DNA of 64,000 nucleotides from an uncultured Saprospiraceae bacterium (GTDB lineage Bacteria; Bacteroidota; Bacteroidia; Chitinophagales; Saprospiraceae): NCBI GenBank assembly GCA_937950315.1, contig CALFDU010000046.1:1-64000 (forward strand), read 5' to 3'. The notes beneath the pieces were generated by a model, which was given only the letters and a program-made list of their open reading frames with translations, was not told where the DNA came from and did not search any database. Shown here piece by piece: positions 1 to 9,767 of this stretch. Numbering within the stretch: the first letter of the stretch is position 1; each line of letters opens with the position of its first letter. The position numbers and the translations under genes were made by a program.

Positions 1-3000
1 TCTTCCTGGTTCTTCCAGTTCCTCTAAATCCCATATTTCAAAACATCTGAATCTACAATCTGGATTTGGAGTTACTCCATCTGCTAAGAAAGGAGTCTCA
101 CATTCACAATCTGCTTCTGGAGCAATCTTATCTTCTAAGAATACAGTTCCCCAACAGCTACCTCCTGTACAAACATCAAATACTTCATATGTCAATGTCT
201 GTCCTACAAAGTTCCCTATATATAAAGGTGAGTTTTCATTTTCTAAATCAAGCTCAACATCCAAAGGTCCTAAGATTCTATATCCAAAGAACTGCGTCGG
301 TGCACTTCCTTCTAGGAATATATCAGCATTTAATACTCCGAATCCACAATTTTCATCAAGACTGATGTTTACATGATCGTTACAACTCAATTGTCCTCCA
401 GAATGAACAAATACATCTTGTGTTACAAAAGTAGAACAACCTTGTCCTCCTGGAATTGCAGGATTCGCTACTGTACCACCTTGATCACTAACAAAATCAC
501 CAGTAAATGACCATTGAATTGTATGAACACCAGGTCCATAGAATGCAGGATCAAATGTTGTAACAATTGCTCCACCATCAACTTGTGCTATTAGTGTTCC
601 TGGGTGTCCTAGTATTTCAGTAACAGCTCCAGTTAAATCTACTGCGTCATCTGTTACACAGAAATCAATAGGATCTAAATCTACTTCTGAAAGAATTGGA
701 TATTGACAAACATTACCAACTGTAATGGCATCACCAGCAGTATCAAGCAATGGTAATGTAGTGCCATTTGGTAATAATAGATCAACAAACAATTCATATC
801 CTTCGCTATCAGTGTGTGTAAACACCAATCGATACATTCCTGACATTCCGATTTCCATCAATGGTGTTCCAACAACAAGACCAGAACCAGTAGAACCAGC
901 TCCAACAATTAGATCAAATCCAGATGGACCGGTTACGATAACAGTTTCTGTAAATGTACCGTCCATTGCTCCATTGTCTGATTGATCACCATTACATGTA
1001 CAAGGATCTACCAATGCTATCTCGTCAGCAAAAGAACAATCCTCACAAGTACCCGTAATAATCAATTCACATCCAAAATCATCCGTGATGGTAATTTCAT
1101 AATCACCACCTGTCAAACTTGTCAATTCCATTATTGCTTCGCCACCTACTGTTGCAGGAGGAGAAATAAAAACACCATCATTAGATGCAAATGTATATGG
1201 TAGTCCGTCAGTAACGGCACTACCTCCATTAAGTCCTGCTATAGTAACAACTGAAACTACACCAGTTCCAGCATCATTTACAGCACATCCACAAGAAGCT
1301 TCAGCAACAATCTCACTGAATATACTTGCAACAACCGTAAATGGCTCTTGTACACATCCATTGGCACTTGTTGCTGTAACAGTATATGTTACATTCATTG
1401 TCATGCCTGGATCTGTCAAATTCGTAATTGCATCAGTAATCATGTTTCCTGTGGTTGCAGTAGTAGTTTCTCCAGTTGTGTTAGGATTATCTGCTGCCAT
1501 CCACTCGTATGTTACTCCTGTCGCACCATTGGTAATGAATGCATCAAGATCAATTGCTAGTGCGTCTCCGCTACAAGCCATTGCTCCCATTGGCATAAAT
1601 TCTGGTGCTGACATATCTACCACCTCAAATGCATATGAGCAAGTTGATTCATTTCCATTCATGTCAAGAATAGAATAATCAACCACATACAATCCAAGAT
1701 CATATGTACCAGATCCAGTCATAGTAGCATCACCAGAAACAGTTATGCTAGCAATACCACAAGCATCTGTTGCAGTAATTTCTGGAATAATAACTTCGCC
1801 CATACAATTTCCTGCAGTTGCATCGATTATTTCAGGTGTAATTTTTTCTAATTCTACGTTGTCTACAAGAACAGCTCCTCCTTCAAAGGCAGGCTGTACG
1901 TAGGCAACAGTTGCTCTTACTGCAACAGCTCCAGCTGGTGCGGCCATGCAACCACTATATGGTACCCAAACATTGGCCACCACTGCAGGATCTAATCCGT
2001 TTAATTGTGCTACAGCATCACCACATGGTCCATTACAGAAGTTAGGTCCGTTGATTACAGCTCCTGTTGCATCAAGGAAAGAAAGATTTAAGTCTACAAA
2101 ATTCTGTGTACCTACAATAGTACTTCCTCCTCCATCAGGATCTGGAGCAAATAAATTGGCACTAAAGCAAACCATATCACCTTCAGCACATGCAAATTCT
2201 TGGTTGAAACCAGATGCTCCAAATGGAGCAGCAAAAGGACCAAAAATGAAAGCTGAAGGAACATCAGGATCTCCTAGAGCTCCTTCGATTCCGAAGTTTC
2301 CAAATGTTGTCCATGAACTAAATCCAGCGTCAAAGTTACCATTGGCAATTAAGTTTCCGCTTGATCCAAATGCAGGACATACTACATCTGGCGGAGTTGT
2401 GTCTACAACCTCAAAGCTATATGTACATGAAGCAGAATTTCCAGAATCATCAGTTGCTGTATATACAACAGAATATGATCCTATACCGAATGATGCAATA
2501 CCAGTGGTCGTTGCATCGCCTGTTAATATTATAGAAGCAATATCACAATCGTCAGTAGCCATAGGCATTGGAATATCAACATCCGCCATACATCCTGCTG
2601 CTACTTCAAATACAGGATCCGCTAATTTATCTAAAACTACATTGTCAACCAATACAGATCCACCTTCAAAGTTAGGTTGTACAAAAGAAACAGAAGCTCT
2701 TACAGATACTGCACCTGCTGGCGCTGTCATACCTCCTGCGTAATTAACCCAAGTATTGGCAACAGTTGCTGGATCCAAACCACTTAGTTGTGCTACAGCG
2801 TCACCACATGGTCCACCACAGAAATTAGGTCCGTTGATTACAGCTCCAGTTGCATCAATAAATGCTAAATTTAAATCTACTAAGTTTTGAGTTCCAATCA
2901 ATGTATTTCCTCCTCCATCTGGATCAGGCACATACAAATCAGCAGAAAAAGAAACTACATCTCCTTCAGCACAATCGAAAGTCTGATTTAAACCAGATGC

Positions 3001-5247
3001 ACCGAAAGGTCCTGAGAAAGGTCCGAATAAGAATGCTGATGGTGGTGCAGGGTTTCCTAAACCTCCTTCAATTCCTCCGTTTCCAAACATTACCCATGAA
3101 TCAAGTCCATTATCAAAGTTTGGATTGGCCAATAAGTTTCCACCACTCATTCCTGCTGGGCAAGTAATTGTTGGTGGTGTTGAATCAGGATCCGCTGTTA
3201 CCATTGCGGCACACTCATCTGTACATCCATTGGCATCTGTTACTGTTACAGTATATGAACCTACTGCCAAACCAGCAACAACCTGTGTTACATCTCCTGT
3301 TGACCATAAATATGTATAAGGAGCTGTTCCTCCTGAACCAGCTACTTCAACTCCTGTACCTGTTGCTGAAGGGCAACCAACATTTTCATTAGTACAAGTT
3401 GCAACAACTGGCATAGGCTCTGTTAATGTAAATGAAGTTGAGCTTGAGCATCCATTTGCATCAGTTGCAGTTACCGTATAAGTACCAGCACCTAGACCTG
3501 TAGGGCCTGCGCTCCAAACAAAAGTATAAGGCATCGTTCCTCCTGTTGCAGCTGCTGATAATTCACCAGTCATGTCTCCATTACAATCTATTCCTGCAAC
3601 TTCCATAATTGTTGCAACCGGAGCCTCAGTTGTTGTAACTACCACTTCGTCTACGCAAATAGAATTACCACATTCAACTACAGCATAATATGTTGTTGTT
3701 CCTGCAGGTACCACTGGCATCGCAGGATTCATAGTACTAAATATATTGTTGGCAGGATCCATTGCATCCGTTGACCATCCTAAGAAAGTGCAATCTGCAG
3801 CAGCCGTTGTGTTTGGGGTAAAAGTTACACAATTCATGAAATCCATATTCGTCTGGCCATCTGTCAAAGCCGGATCAAAATAGCCTATTGTTCCATCTGA
3901 GTTTTCAATACCTTGAGTAGCATTATCAGTTCCATTGTCTACTTGACAATCAATACAAGTTATCGTTATTGAGTTGTCAGGACATAAAATTACTTGACCA
4001 GTTATGAAATCACCACCTCCGAAATGTTCTACAGCATCATAATCTATAACAAAGCAAGTTTGCCCATTTACATTCGCATTAAAAGTAGATATTACACCAG
4101 AACCTGAAGCACCTGGATTTAAATCATCCCAAAACAATGCAACAATTCCATTTGGATCAAATGTTGTTGGAATAGGATCCTCTGATAAATCTGTTTCATC
4201 AATACAATCGAAAGTGACATATCCATTAGATCCTACACAAACACTACCATAAGATGTTCCAAAGAAATCAAATATAAAGCCGATTGTAAGTGGTCCAGAA
4301 CCATCGTCATCGCCTAAAGTTAAAACTGTTTCAGTGCCAGAGATTGGAGTGGCAGCACATGGTGAAGGATCTGCTGTCACAGAATAATCTATAAAGTCTC
4401 CCGCAATGCCTCCTCCTAGAGTAGCACTTAATGATGCTTGATCACCTGCGCAACTTACTGAGTTGTCTTCCGATGCAGTCACTGCACCAACTGGACATGA
4501 GCAATCAACAAAAAGGCCTAGAACTGAACCTGCACATGAAGGATCTTGATCACCAGTAATTGTTATATCTACTGGGATTCCCGCAGGAAAGGGGCCAAAT
4601 GTTGTTGTTCCAACTGCTGAAATAGTGCCAGTAAGGCCTCCAGCATCAACAGTGTATGTTGTATTCACTAAGCCTAAATCAGTCGTTTCTACATCTACAA
4701 AGAATTCGGTTTCATTTCCAAACGCACAATTGGCTTCTACAAAGAAGTCTCCAAATTCACATATTTCTACTGCGTTTAGACAAAACTCAAAAGGTAAGCC
4801 TGCCCCATTACTAAAGTCAAAAATTTGGAAATATATCACGTCACCTACGTTCCACCCAGAGAGTGTGGCGTTACTCGTGAATGTTGTTACACATTGAATT
4901 TCTGTAAGTGCTCCACAAGTTCCAGACCAAGCAATGATCCCTGGATCAGCTCCGGCATTTTGATATTGCCAAATAAGTCCATTGGTTGTTGCTGTCCATA
5001 CGTACCACAAATCATCTCCTTGGGTTGAGCACGATCCATCAATACCTGAATCTGTTGCATCAAGCCCAGTATTAATGGTAGTCACTGGAGTATCATCAAA
5101 CGCAACATCAAGACAGTTGGCAACGCCTATGTCTGTCAATATTGCATCTAGTGGCAATGCACCTGCGCAGTTATCATTTGCTGGCTGTGCATAGGATACT
5201 CCTACTAAAAGCATTAGTAAAAAGTTGGTGAGAATAAAATTCTTCAT
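1..5247 (-). CDS. Giant secreted SprB/HYR-like repeat protein, N-terminal part (C-terminus off the left edge)
   Basis: The frame stays open for 1749 codons from ATG at 5247 to base 1, so the gene is partial at its C-terminus. A signal peptide (about residues 1-22, ending in a YAQP-type site) precedes an N-terminal globular domain. Next comes a beta-rich domain with a GFIFDFFG...VGSNGYVTF core and a FWDDLNP motif (about 320-420). Two SprB-type repeats follow (about 535-680, GG-x-PYT and W motifs). Then come two near-identical carbohydrate-binding/MAM-like domains, each followed by an HYR-like module, and further cysteine-containing beta modules. The family role is T9SS-exported adhesin or structural surface protein. 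The sorting domain expected at the end would lie outside the window, so T9SS export is inferred. The ATG lies 41 bases after the stop of the preceding small gene, so the two may be co-transcribed. Exact function unknown. Confidence 0.85.
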   Translation of the reverse strand, partial: MKNFILTNFLLMLLVGVSYAQPANDNCAGALPLDAILTDIGVANCLDVAFDDTPVTTINTGLDATDSGIDGSCSTQGDDLWYVWTATTNGLIWQYQNAGADPGIIAWSGTCGALTEIQCVTTFTSNATLSGWNVGDVIYFQIFDFSNGAGLPFEFCLNAVEICEFGDFFVEANCAFGNETEFFVDVETTDLGLVNTTYTVDAGGLTGTISAVGTTTFGPFPAGIPVDITITGDQDPSCAGSVLGLFVDCSCPVGAVTASEDNSVSCAGDQASLSATLGGGIAGDFIDYSVTADPSPCAATPISGTETVLTLGDDDGSGPLTIGFIFDFFGTSYGSVCVGSNGYVTFDCIDETDLSEDPIPTTFDPNGIVALFWDDLNPGASGSGVISTFNANVNGQTCFVIDYDAVEHFGGGDFITGQVILCPDNSITITCIDCQVDNGTDNATQGIENSDGTIGYFDPALTDGQTNMDFMNCVTFTPNTTAAADCTFLGWSTDAMDPANNIFSTMNPAMPVVPAGTTTYYAVVECGNSICVDEVVVTTTEAPVATIMEVAGIDCNGDMTGELSAAATGGTMPYTFVWSAGPTGLGAGTYTVTATDANGCSSSTSFTLTEPMPVVATCTNENVGCPSATGTGVEVAGSGGTAPYTYLWSTGDVTQVVAGLAVGSYTVTVTDANGCTDECAAMVTADPDSTPPTITCPAGMSGGNLLANPNFDNGLDSWVMFGNGGIEGGLGNPAPPSAFLFGPFSGPFGASGLNQTFDCAEGDVVSFSADLYVPDPDGGGNTLIGTQNLVDLNLAFIDATGAVINGPNFCGGPCGDAVAQLSGLDPATVANTWVNYAGGMTAPAGAVSVRASVSFVQPNFEGGSVLVDNVVLDKLADPVFEVAAGCMADVDIPMPMATDDCDIASIILTGDATTTGIASFGIGSYSVVYTATDDSGNSASCTYSFEVVDTTPPDVVCPAFGSSGNLIANGNFDAGFSSWTTFGNFGIEGALGDPDVPSAFIFGPFAAPFGASGFNQEFACAEGDMVCFSANLFAPDPDGGGSTIVGTQNFVDLNLSFLDATGAVINGPNFCNGPCGDAVAQLNGLDPAVVANVWVPYSGCMAAPAGAVAVRATVAYVQPAFEGGAVLVDNVELEKITPEIIDATAGNCMGEVIIPEITATDACGIASITVSGDATMTGSGTYDLGLYVVDYSILDMNGNESTCSYAFEVVDMSAPEFMPMGAMACSGDALAIDLDAFITNGATGVTYEWMAADNPNTTGETTTATTGNMITDAITNLTDPGMTMNVTYTVTATSANGCVQEPFTVVASIFSEIVAEASCGCAVNDAGTGVVSVVTIAGLNGGSAVTDGLPYTFASNDGVFISPPATVGGEAIMELTSLTGGDYEITITDDFGCELIITGTCEDCSFADEIALVDPCTCNGDQSDNGAMDGTFTETVIVTGPSGFDLIVGAGSTGSGLVVGTPLMEIGMSGMYRLVFTHTDSEGYELFVDLLLPNGTTLPLLDTAGDAITVGNVCQYPILSEVDLDPIDFCVTDDAVDLTGAVTEILGHPGTLIAQVDGGAIVTTFDPAFYGPGVHTIQWSFTGDFVSDQGGTVANPAIPGGQGCSTFVTQDVFVHSGGQLSCNDHVNISLDENCGFGVLNADIFLEGSAPTQFFGYRILGPLDVELDLENENSPLYIGNFVGQTLTYEVFDVCTGGSCWGTVFLEDKIAPEADCECETPFLADGVTPNPDCRFRCFEIWDLEELEEPGR
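1597..3147 (-). repeat. Tandem duplication of a ~784-bp CBM-like + HYR-like unit inside the giant gene
   Basis: Two direct copies with a period of about 784 bases (about 261 residues) lie in the same frame. Copy 1 starts near 3147 with a GGNLLANPNFDNG-type motif; copy 2 starts near 2363 with GNLIANGNFDAG. Both copies carry the same internal landmarks: INGPNFC, GPCGDAVAQL, and VDNV followed by L-(D/E)-K. Each ends in an HYR-like segment with C-x-A-D or C-x-G-E and a later TDDC or TDAC motif. Nucleotide identity is high around the INGPNFC-GPCGDAVAQL stretch. It looks like an intragenic domain duplication, not a mobile element. Confidence 0.75.
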
Positions 5248-5287
5248 AATTAAGTCTTAATTATTATCTATTGGTAAAATTGATTTT

Positions 5288-5644
5288 CTAATACAGGTCC
5301 AGTAATTGAGTTTCTCTGGCCTTGTGGGTTGGTTCGTCTGTTGTCATTACATATTCCCTAAAAATAAGATCCATTGCACTATCTCCAGTGATAGCACTTG
5401 CAAGAATCCTAGGGTTATTAAGAAAGGTAGGATGTAATTCTCCAAAATTTGTTATCACTGCTTTCATCAGAACTAGTTCAGCTAGCATATCTGATTGCAT
5501 ATTTACGGGGATTTCTCCTTTCAACAATTCGGGTAGTCCCGATGATGAAGAAACCTGTTGTTGAACCTTAATTTGTTGGTTCTGCTGTGAAAATCCGCAA
5601 ACTGATAACGATGCGAACAATACAAAAAACAGTAGTTTTTGCAT
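5288..5644 (-). CDS. Small secreted hypothetical protein, 118 aa
   Basis: The product has an N-terminal signal peptide (about residues 1-19, cleavage near GFSQQ) followed by a short Gln/Ser-rich stretch and a compact alpha-helical region with no recognisable family motif. It lies 41 bases upstream of the giant gene on the same strand and is probably co-transcribed with it. The signal peptide, the good ATG and the position directly before a secreted giant make it a real gene rather than a shadow ORF. Function unknown; a periplasmic or outer-membrane accessory to its neighbour is a guess. Confidence 0.7.
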   Translation of the reverse strand: MQKLLFFVLFASLSVCGFSQQNQQIKVQQQVSSSSGLPELLKGEIPVNMQSDMLAELVLMKAVITNFGELHPTFLNNPRILASAITGDSAMDLIFREYVMTTDEPTHKARETQLLDLY

Positions 5645-5952
5645 GAGATTGAGCTTTATTGATTATAAATTGATTTCGTTTTTATTAACCAATCTGTGAC
5701 ACGCACAAAACATTATACCCATCTATAATCGCCAGATTACCAGATGGTTACAATAAAAATAATGTATTCGTATTCACTTAGTGGTTCATTGCATGACAGA
5801 CTTTCCCGCCTCACAATATGATTTCGTCGAGATAAAATTAGTTAAAATTAATTTAACAGCAAAACGTTACGGGAAAAGTGTAGATAAGAATTTTGTATAT
5901 ATATATCATACAATCAGCATATTACACATAGAATTACATAAATATGTAGAGG
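5645..5952. other. Intergenic region, AT-rich
   Basis: This stretch between the TonB receptor stop and the small secreted gene must hold the receptor's transcript end and the promoter for the minus-strand pair downstream. I see no clear hairpin-plus-T-run terminator and no good TAnnTTTG box on the minus strand. A plus-strand frame overlapping 5781-6074 has no coding features and runs into the receptor gene, so it is not called. Confidence 0.5.
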
Positions 5953-8472
5953 CTATATTCCAACCGTTAATCCAATCAATCCATTCAAACCTGCTTGCGG
6001 AAATACAAAGTTTTCTGTTATCAAATTGCCATCATCCAAGAATGAAAATGAATAACCATTGCTCGCATATCTAGTATTAAATAAGTTATTTACTTGTGCG
6101 TTGAGTCTGATATTTTTAAGGGTTTTCCATTTAAATTTATATCCTGCGGTTAAACCTGTTATAAAGTAGGCGTCGAGGGCTCTGTCAACATTGGAAGTAT
6201 TGTCCAGAAATTGCGATCCTACATATTTTGACTGTACTCCCAATTGAAGTCCTTCGATAGGCCTATAATTTATTCCAAGTGCAGAGATAACATTTGGCGA
6301 AAGCGCGATATCCGTATTTTCATGTATTATCACAACCTCCTCTCCTAAAGTCCAATCAAAAAGAATCTCCTCAAAAGTTTCAATTTTGTTCATGGATAAA
6401 GTGGCGTTAGCATAAAAGTCAACTTTTTTCATCAACTCAAAACCGATTTCCGCCTCAATACCACTTCTAAAACTTTCAGGTACATTGGCACGCAAATTTG
6501 CTCCTACATCATTTAGCTCACCTGTTATAACCAATTGATCTGTGTAGTCCATATAGTAGAAATTAAGACCGAAGGCTAGTTTGTCGTATCTGCTTCTGAT
6601 TCCCGCCTCATAATCAATCAAATTTTCTGGTTTGGGTGTAGTACCTTGAGGCACACTCAAATAATCGTTTCTATCAGGCTCTCGATTACCGACTGAAGCC
6701 GAGGCGTACAACTGGTGCTGATCGTTCACTTTGAAGCTTACTCCTAGTTTAGGGTTAAAAAAGTTTAATTGGTCTGTGAAATTGTGCACTACTAGATCAT
6801 CATCTCTTCCTGCTACTTTATACGAAACAAATCGATACTGTAAATCTCCAAAAAATGACAACTTGTTCAATTTGTAATTCAATTTCACAAAAGTTGTGGC
6901 ATCACTCTTGGTCCCATCGTTTTCATAATAATTGTCCGATGGATTTATCCTACTGGCTATATCCCATGCATGAATCTTTCCTAAATGGTTTCCATTGTAA
7001 TTATGGAACGCTGAACCCCAGTGTAAATTAACATTCTCATTGAAGTTCCATTTAAAATTTGCAACAGCTCCGTAAAAATGGTTTTTCAACCACTTACGCC
7101 TTACCAGGTTGGCAACATTAAGCTCTTCCATGGTTACCGTATCTCTCAGATTGGTCAAACCATAATCAGCCAAATTTTCATCCAACTTGAACTGTTCAAA
7201 ATAGCCTTCACCTCTTGTATAGTGTAAAGATATGTTTGACTCAAAGTATTCATCTCTATTTGTACCCCAATGTAATTGATAGTGATCCTGTTGATACCTG
7301 TCTACTTCTTCTTCAAATGTGTAATAATTGTAAGTGCTAGGGTTTGAGTTTACAAAATTTGTTGAATCCTGTAGTGTAAAAATACCGTAGACATTTTGGG
7401 CAGTAGTATTGATCGTTATTGGATTTTCTAGATCATCAGTAAATCCACTATTCTCTGCATAGTTCTGTATTTCTTCTCTAGTTCCTTCAAATTTCACTTG
7501 AGGAACTCCATTCCAAGCTTGATATGTCACCTCTGAACCCGAAAAATAATCGAATCTGATGGTACTATTATCTGATATTTTTCCGACGGATATATAATAT
7601 GACCTCAAATCAGATTCTGCCCTATCAATAAATCCATCAGATTGTATCAAAGAAATTCTTCCATCAACAAAGAAGGTATTATTGAGCAATCCAGTACCCA
7701 ACTTGGCACTAAGCTTATTTGTTCCAAACGAGCCTACTCCAGCGGTCACATCTATATAATTGTCTTGCCTTATTTTATGTGTATTGATTCCGATGGTTCC
7801 CCCAAAAGATCCAGTTCCGCTTGTAGAAGTTCCTACACCACGCTGGATCTGGATATCTTCAACAGAGCTAGCAAAGTCAGGCATATTTACCCAAAAGACG
7901 GCTTGTGACTCTGAGTCATTTAATGGTATCCCGTTTATGTTCACATTCACTCTAGTAGGATCAGAACCTCTTATTCTCAATCCTGTATACCCTATTCCTG
8001 CTCCGGCATCAGAACTCACAACCAAACTAGGTGAATAGCGCAACAGAAAAGGTAGGTCCTGACCTAAATTGTTTGGTTCCATTTCTTCCTTTCTTACAGT
8101 AGAATAACTGAAAGGTTTTTCTTCATCTATTCTATTACTCGTAATCATAATGGCATCGAGATCGTAACTAAAGCTTTCCATAAATATGTCAATATTTATA
8201 TTATCGGTTAGATCCAAATATTCAATAACTCTTTTATTTCCAATGTGTGTACACACCAAAACATTCAGGCCTGCCTCTATGCTATCCATTACGAACTTAC
8301 CTTCATTGTCGGTGATTGTCGCATGGTCACTTTCGCGAATAAACACGGATGCTCCAACAAGTGGCCTGTCTGCATCATCATAAATGTTGCCTGAAAGTGT
8401 ATAATATTGTGCCGAAAGGTCGCAAATACAAAGTACCGCAATAAAAAATGTTACCAAGATAGATGATCTCAT
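5953..8472 (-). CDS. TonB-dependent outer-membrane receptor, predicted thiamine (or thiamine precursor) uptake
   Basis: The 839-aa product has a signal peptide (about 1-21), an N-terminal CarboxypepD_reg-like beta domain (about 22-105, with the GNIYDDADRPLVGASVFI pattern), a plug domain (about 120-240, with LRIRGSDPTRVNVNINGIPLND-type motifs) and a long 22-strand-type barrel. It ends in a NLFNTRYASNGY motif and an aromatic/hydrophobic C-terminus. It acts in the outer membrane with TonB-ExbBD to import a scarce ligand. No SusD partner is next to it, which argues against glycan uptake. The TPP riboswitch in its leader makes thiamine or a precursor the likely substrate; this rests on regulation, not on the protein itself. 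The usual inner-membrane partner PnuT is not in the window. Confidence 0.92.
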   Translation of the reverse strand: MRSSILVTFFIAVLCICDLSAQYYTLSGNIYDDADRPLVGASVFIRESDHATITDNEGKFVMDSIEAGLNVLVCTHIGNKRVIEYLDLTDNINIDIFMESFSYDLDAIMITSNRIDEEKPFSYSTVRKEEMEPNNLGQDLPFLLRYSPSLVVSSDAGAGIGYTGLRIRGSDPTRVNVNINGIPLNDSESQAVFWVNMPDFASSVEDIQIQRGVGTSTSGTGSFGGTIGINTHKIRQDNYIDVTAGVGSFGTNKLSAKLGTGLLNNTFFVDGRISLIQSDGFIDRAESDLRSYYISVGKISDNSTIRFDYFSGSEVTYQAWNGVPQVKFEGTREEIQNYAENSGFTDDLENPITINTTAQNVYGIFTLQDSTNFVNSNPSTYNYYTFEEEVDRYQQDHYQLHWGTNRDEYFESNISLHYTRGEGYFEQFKLDENLADYGLTNLRDTVTMEELNVANLVRRKWLKNHFYGAVANFKWNFNENVNLHWGSAFHNYNGNHLGKIHAWDIASRINPSDNYYENDGTKSDATTFVKLNYKLNKLSFFGDLQYRFVSYKVAGRDDDLVVHNFTDQLNFFNPKLGVSFKVNDQHQLYASASVGNREPDRNDYLSVPQGTTPKPENLIDYEAGIRSRYDKLAFGLNFYYMDYTDQLVITGELNDVGANLRANVPESFRSGIEAEIGFELMKKVDFYANATLSMNKIETFEEILFDWTLGEEVVIIHENTDIALSPNVISALGINYRPIEGLQLGVQSKYVGSQFLDNTSNVDRALDAYFITGLTAGYKFKWKTLKNIRLNAQVNNLFNTRYASNGYSFSFLDDGNLITENFVFPQAGLNGLIGLTVGI

Positions 8473-8524
8473 AGCTGTTAGTTACAATTTGAAATAATGG
8501 TATGGGGGCACGTTGGGATAAGTA

Positions 8525-8600
8525 TCCTTTTTCCCTTACCAGAATTACCTGGCCAGGTTCCGTGGGTATAATCTCAGCCTAATGGCACCCCAAAAAGTAT
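8525..8600 (-). promoter_or_regulatory. TPP riboswitch (THI element) in the leader of the TonB receptor
   Basis: Read on the minus strand, the conserved TPP aptamer blocks occur in order and at normal spacing: GGGGTGCC, GGCTGAGA, TACCC, GAACCTGG, then CCAGGTAAT and GGTAAGGGAA. An outer P1 stem forms between CTTTTT and AAAAAG. The core is at 8531-8591. The receptor ATG is about 50 bases beyond P1, with a short GGATA-TATCC-like hairpin and a C-run between them. That fits translational rather than terminator control, though the mechanism is inferred. A CATCTTTG sequence at 8605-8612, one base off TAnnTTTG, could be its -7 box just past the preceding gene. Confidence 0.93.
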
Positions 8601-8624
8601 TACACAAAGATGAATCAAAATATA

Positions 8625-9128
8625 TTAAAAATTAAAATAATTTGTCGCTATTTCTAGTGCTTTTAATAAACGGGAATTTTTGCCACAGATGATGAAGTAA
8701 TCTAGCTCAAGTGTCCTAAGTAAGTCTTCATACTTTGTAAATAACACCAATCTGTCATGTGGATTTTCTCGCAAAGGATCATCTGACCATGCAATATCCG
8801 GGTAGCACAATAGATAAAGGCTGTGTTTGTTTATTTTGAGATTGGCTTCAATCCAGGGATCTGTTCTTTGGTATTTGACTTCTGACCATATTTTATAGGT
8901 GAGAATGTCAGTGTCTAAAATGAGTTTAGTTGCAGTATTTATATCAATACCAGCCTGGGCTTCACGAGCCATCTTTGCTAAGTCCGAGTATTCATAATGG
9001 CCATTGGTGGATGTTAAATAGGCGCGAGAAAATTCGGGAATAAAATCAATCTTGAGCTCTTTGGACACATGTTGAGCTATGGTAGTTTTTCCTGTAGATT
9101 CCGGTCCGGTCAATATCAATGATTTCAT
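8625..9128 (-). CDS. NadR-like AAA_28-family ATPase/kinase, 167 aa
   Basis: The Walker A motif GPESTGKTT is at residues 8-16. It is followed by the FIPEFSRAYL motif typical of the ribosylnicotinamide-kinase-like domain of NadR. The protein is of normal length for the stand-alone Bacteroidota AAA_28 proteins, which often sit near PnuC/PnuT vitamin transporters or TonB receptors. It is probably cytoplasmic and could phosphorylate a vitamin (nicotinamide riboside or, in this context, thiamine-related); the substrate is inferred from neighbours only. It lies upstream of the TPP riboswitch, so that element does not control it. Its start faces the plus-strand gene at 9183 across a 54-base gap. Confidence 0.8.
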   Translation of the reverse strand: MKSLILTGPESTGKTTIAQHVSKELKIDFIPEFSRAYLTSTNGHYEYSDLAKMAREAQAGIDINTATKLILDTDILTYKIWSEVKYQRTDPWIEANLKINKHSLYLLCYPDIAWSDDPLRENPHDRLVLFTKYEDLLRTLELDYFIICGKNSRLLKALEIATNYFNF

Positions 9129-9129
9129 A

Positions 9130-9161
9130 TTGTATGTGAAGGTACAAATAGCTTACCTTTG
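9130..9161 (+). promoter_or_regulatory. Bacteroidota-type promoter for the 9183 gene/era cluster
   Basis: TTG at 9130-9132 and TACCTTTG at 9154-9161 (a full match to TAnnTTTG) are 21 bases apart. Predicted transcription starts near 9167, just before the ATG at 9183. This also argues against using the in-frame TTG at 9159, which lies inside the -7 box. Confidence 0.6.
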
Positions 9162-9182
9162 TCGACCATAAAGAATTTTAAG

Positions 9183-9767
9183 ATGCATGATATTGAGCCA
9201 TTTTTTGGCTGGCGTGAACTTTACGTAGCAAATGAAGACTACGACTCCCCGTTTTATAAGCGCGAGTACAGTGAGTTTACGTTTGAAAATAAGATTTACA
9301 ACTACAGAATACATCCCCAGTGGGACCCTATTGGTTCGTCTACGCTTTACGCAAAAATTCTTTATGTTGATTATATCGATAATTTTGCGCTTATTGAATT
9401 TATTGGGGAATGGAATGATTGCCTCTACAATGATATTATGTACGCCAGGCAAAACATGATCAATCACATTCTTAAGAAGGGCATCAATAAATTTGTTTTC
9501 TTTTGTGATAATGTGTTGAATTTTCACGGAAGCGATGATTCATATTATGAGGACTTGTATGAAGAGATTTCCGAAAACGGAGGATGGATGGCGATGGTGA
9601 ATATTTTTCAACATGTTGAAGATGAAATGGCCAAAACTCAACTTCAATATTATGTCAATTTTGGTGATCATCTTTGTGATATCAATTGGCGAGTTAAAAA
9701 ACCGAAATTGGCTTTTAAAGAAATTGAAACTTTGATAAACGTTCAAGTAAAAAGATTAAGAAATTGA
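9183..9767 (+). CDS. Conserved Bacteroidota hypothetical protein, 194 aa
   Basis: I recognise this as a widespread Bacteroidota protein of unknown function. It has an N-terminal MHDIEPFFGWR, a YNYRIHPQWD block, an IEFIGEWNDCLYNDIM block, and NVLNFHGSDDSYYEDLYE followed by GGW. It is soluble and cytoplasmic, with no signal peptide. The ATG at 9183 is chosen over an upstream in-frame TTG at 9159 because homologues start at MHDIEP and because the TTG overlaps the predicted promoter. Its stop overlaps the TTG start of era (TTGA), so the two are translationally coupled. Confidence 0.85.
   Translation: MHDIEPFFGWRELYVANEDYDSPFYKREYSEFTFENKIYNYRIHPQWDPIGSSTLYAKILYVDYIDNFALIEFIGEWNDCLYNDIMYARQNMINHILKKGINKFVFFCDNVLNFHGSDDSYYEDLYEEISENGGWMAMVNIFQHVEDEMAKTQLQYYVNFGDHLCDINWRVKKPKLAFKEIETLINVQVKRLRN

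Noticed and set aside
1946-2743. Long plus-strand open frame (265 codons) opposite the edge giant gene
   Set aside because: It is Pro/Ser/Thr-rich with no domain, lies fully opposite a gene with signal peptide and clear domains, and has the composition of an antisense shadow.
9153-9527. Minus-strand frame opposite the 9183 gene
   Set aside because: It overlaps a conserved Bacteroidota protein and the promoter region, and has no recognisable features.
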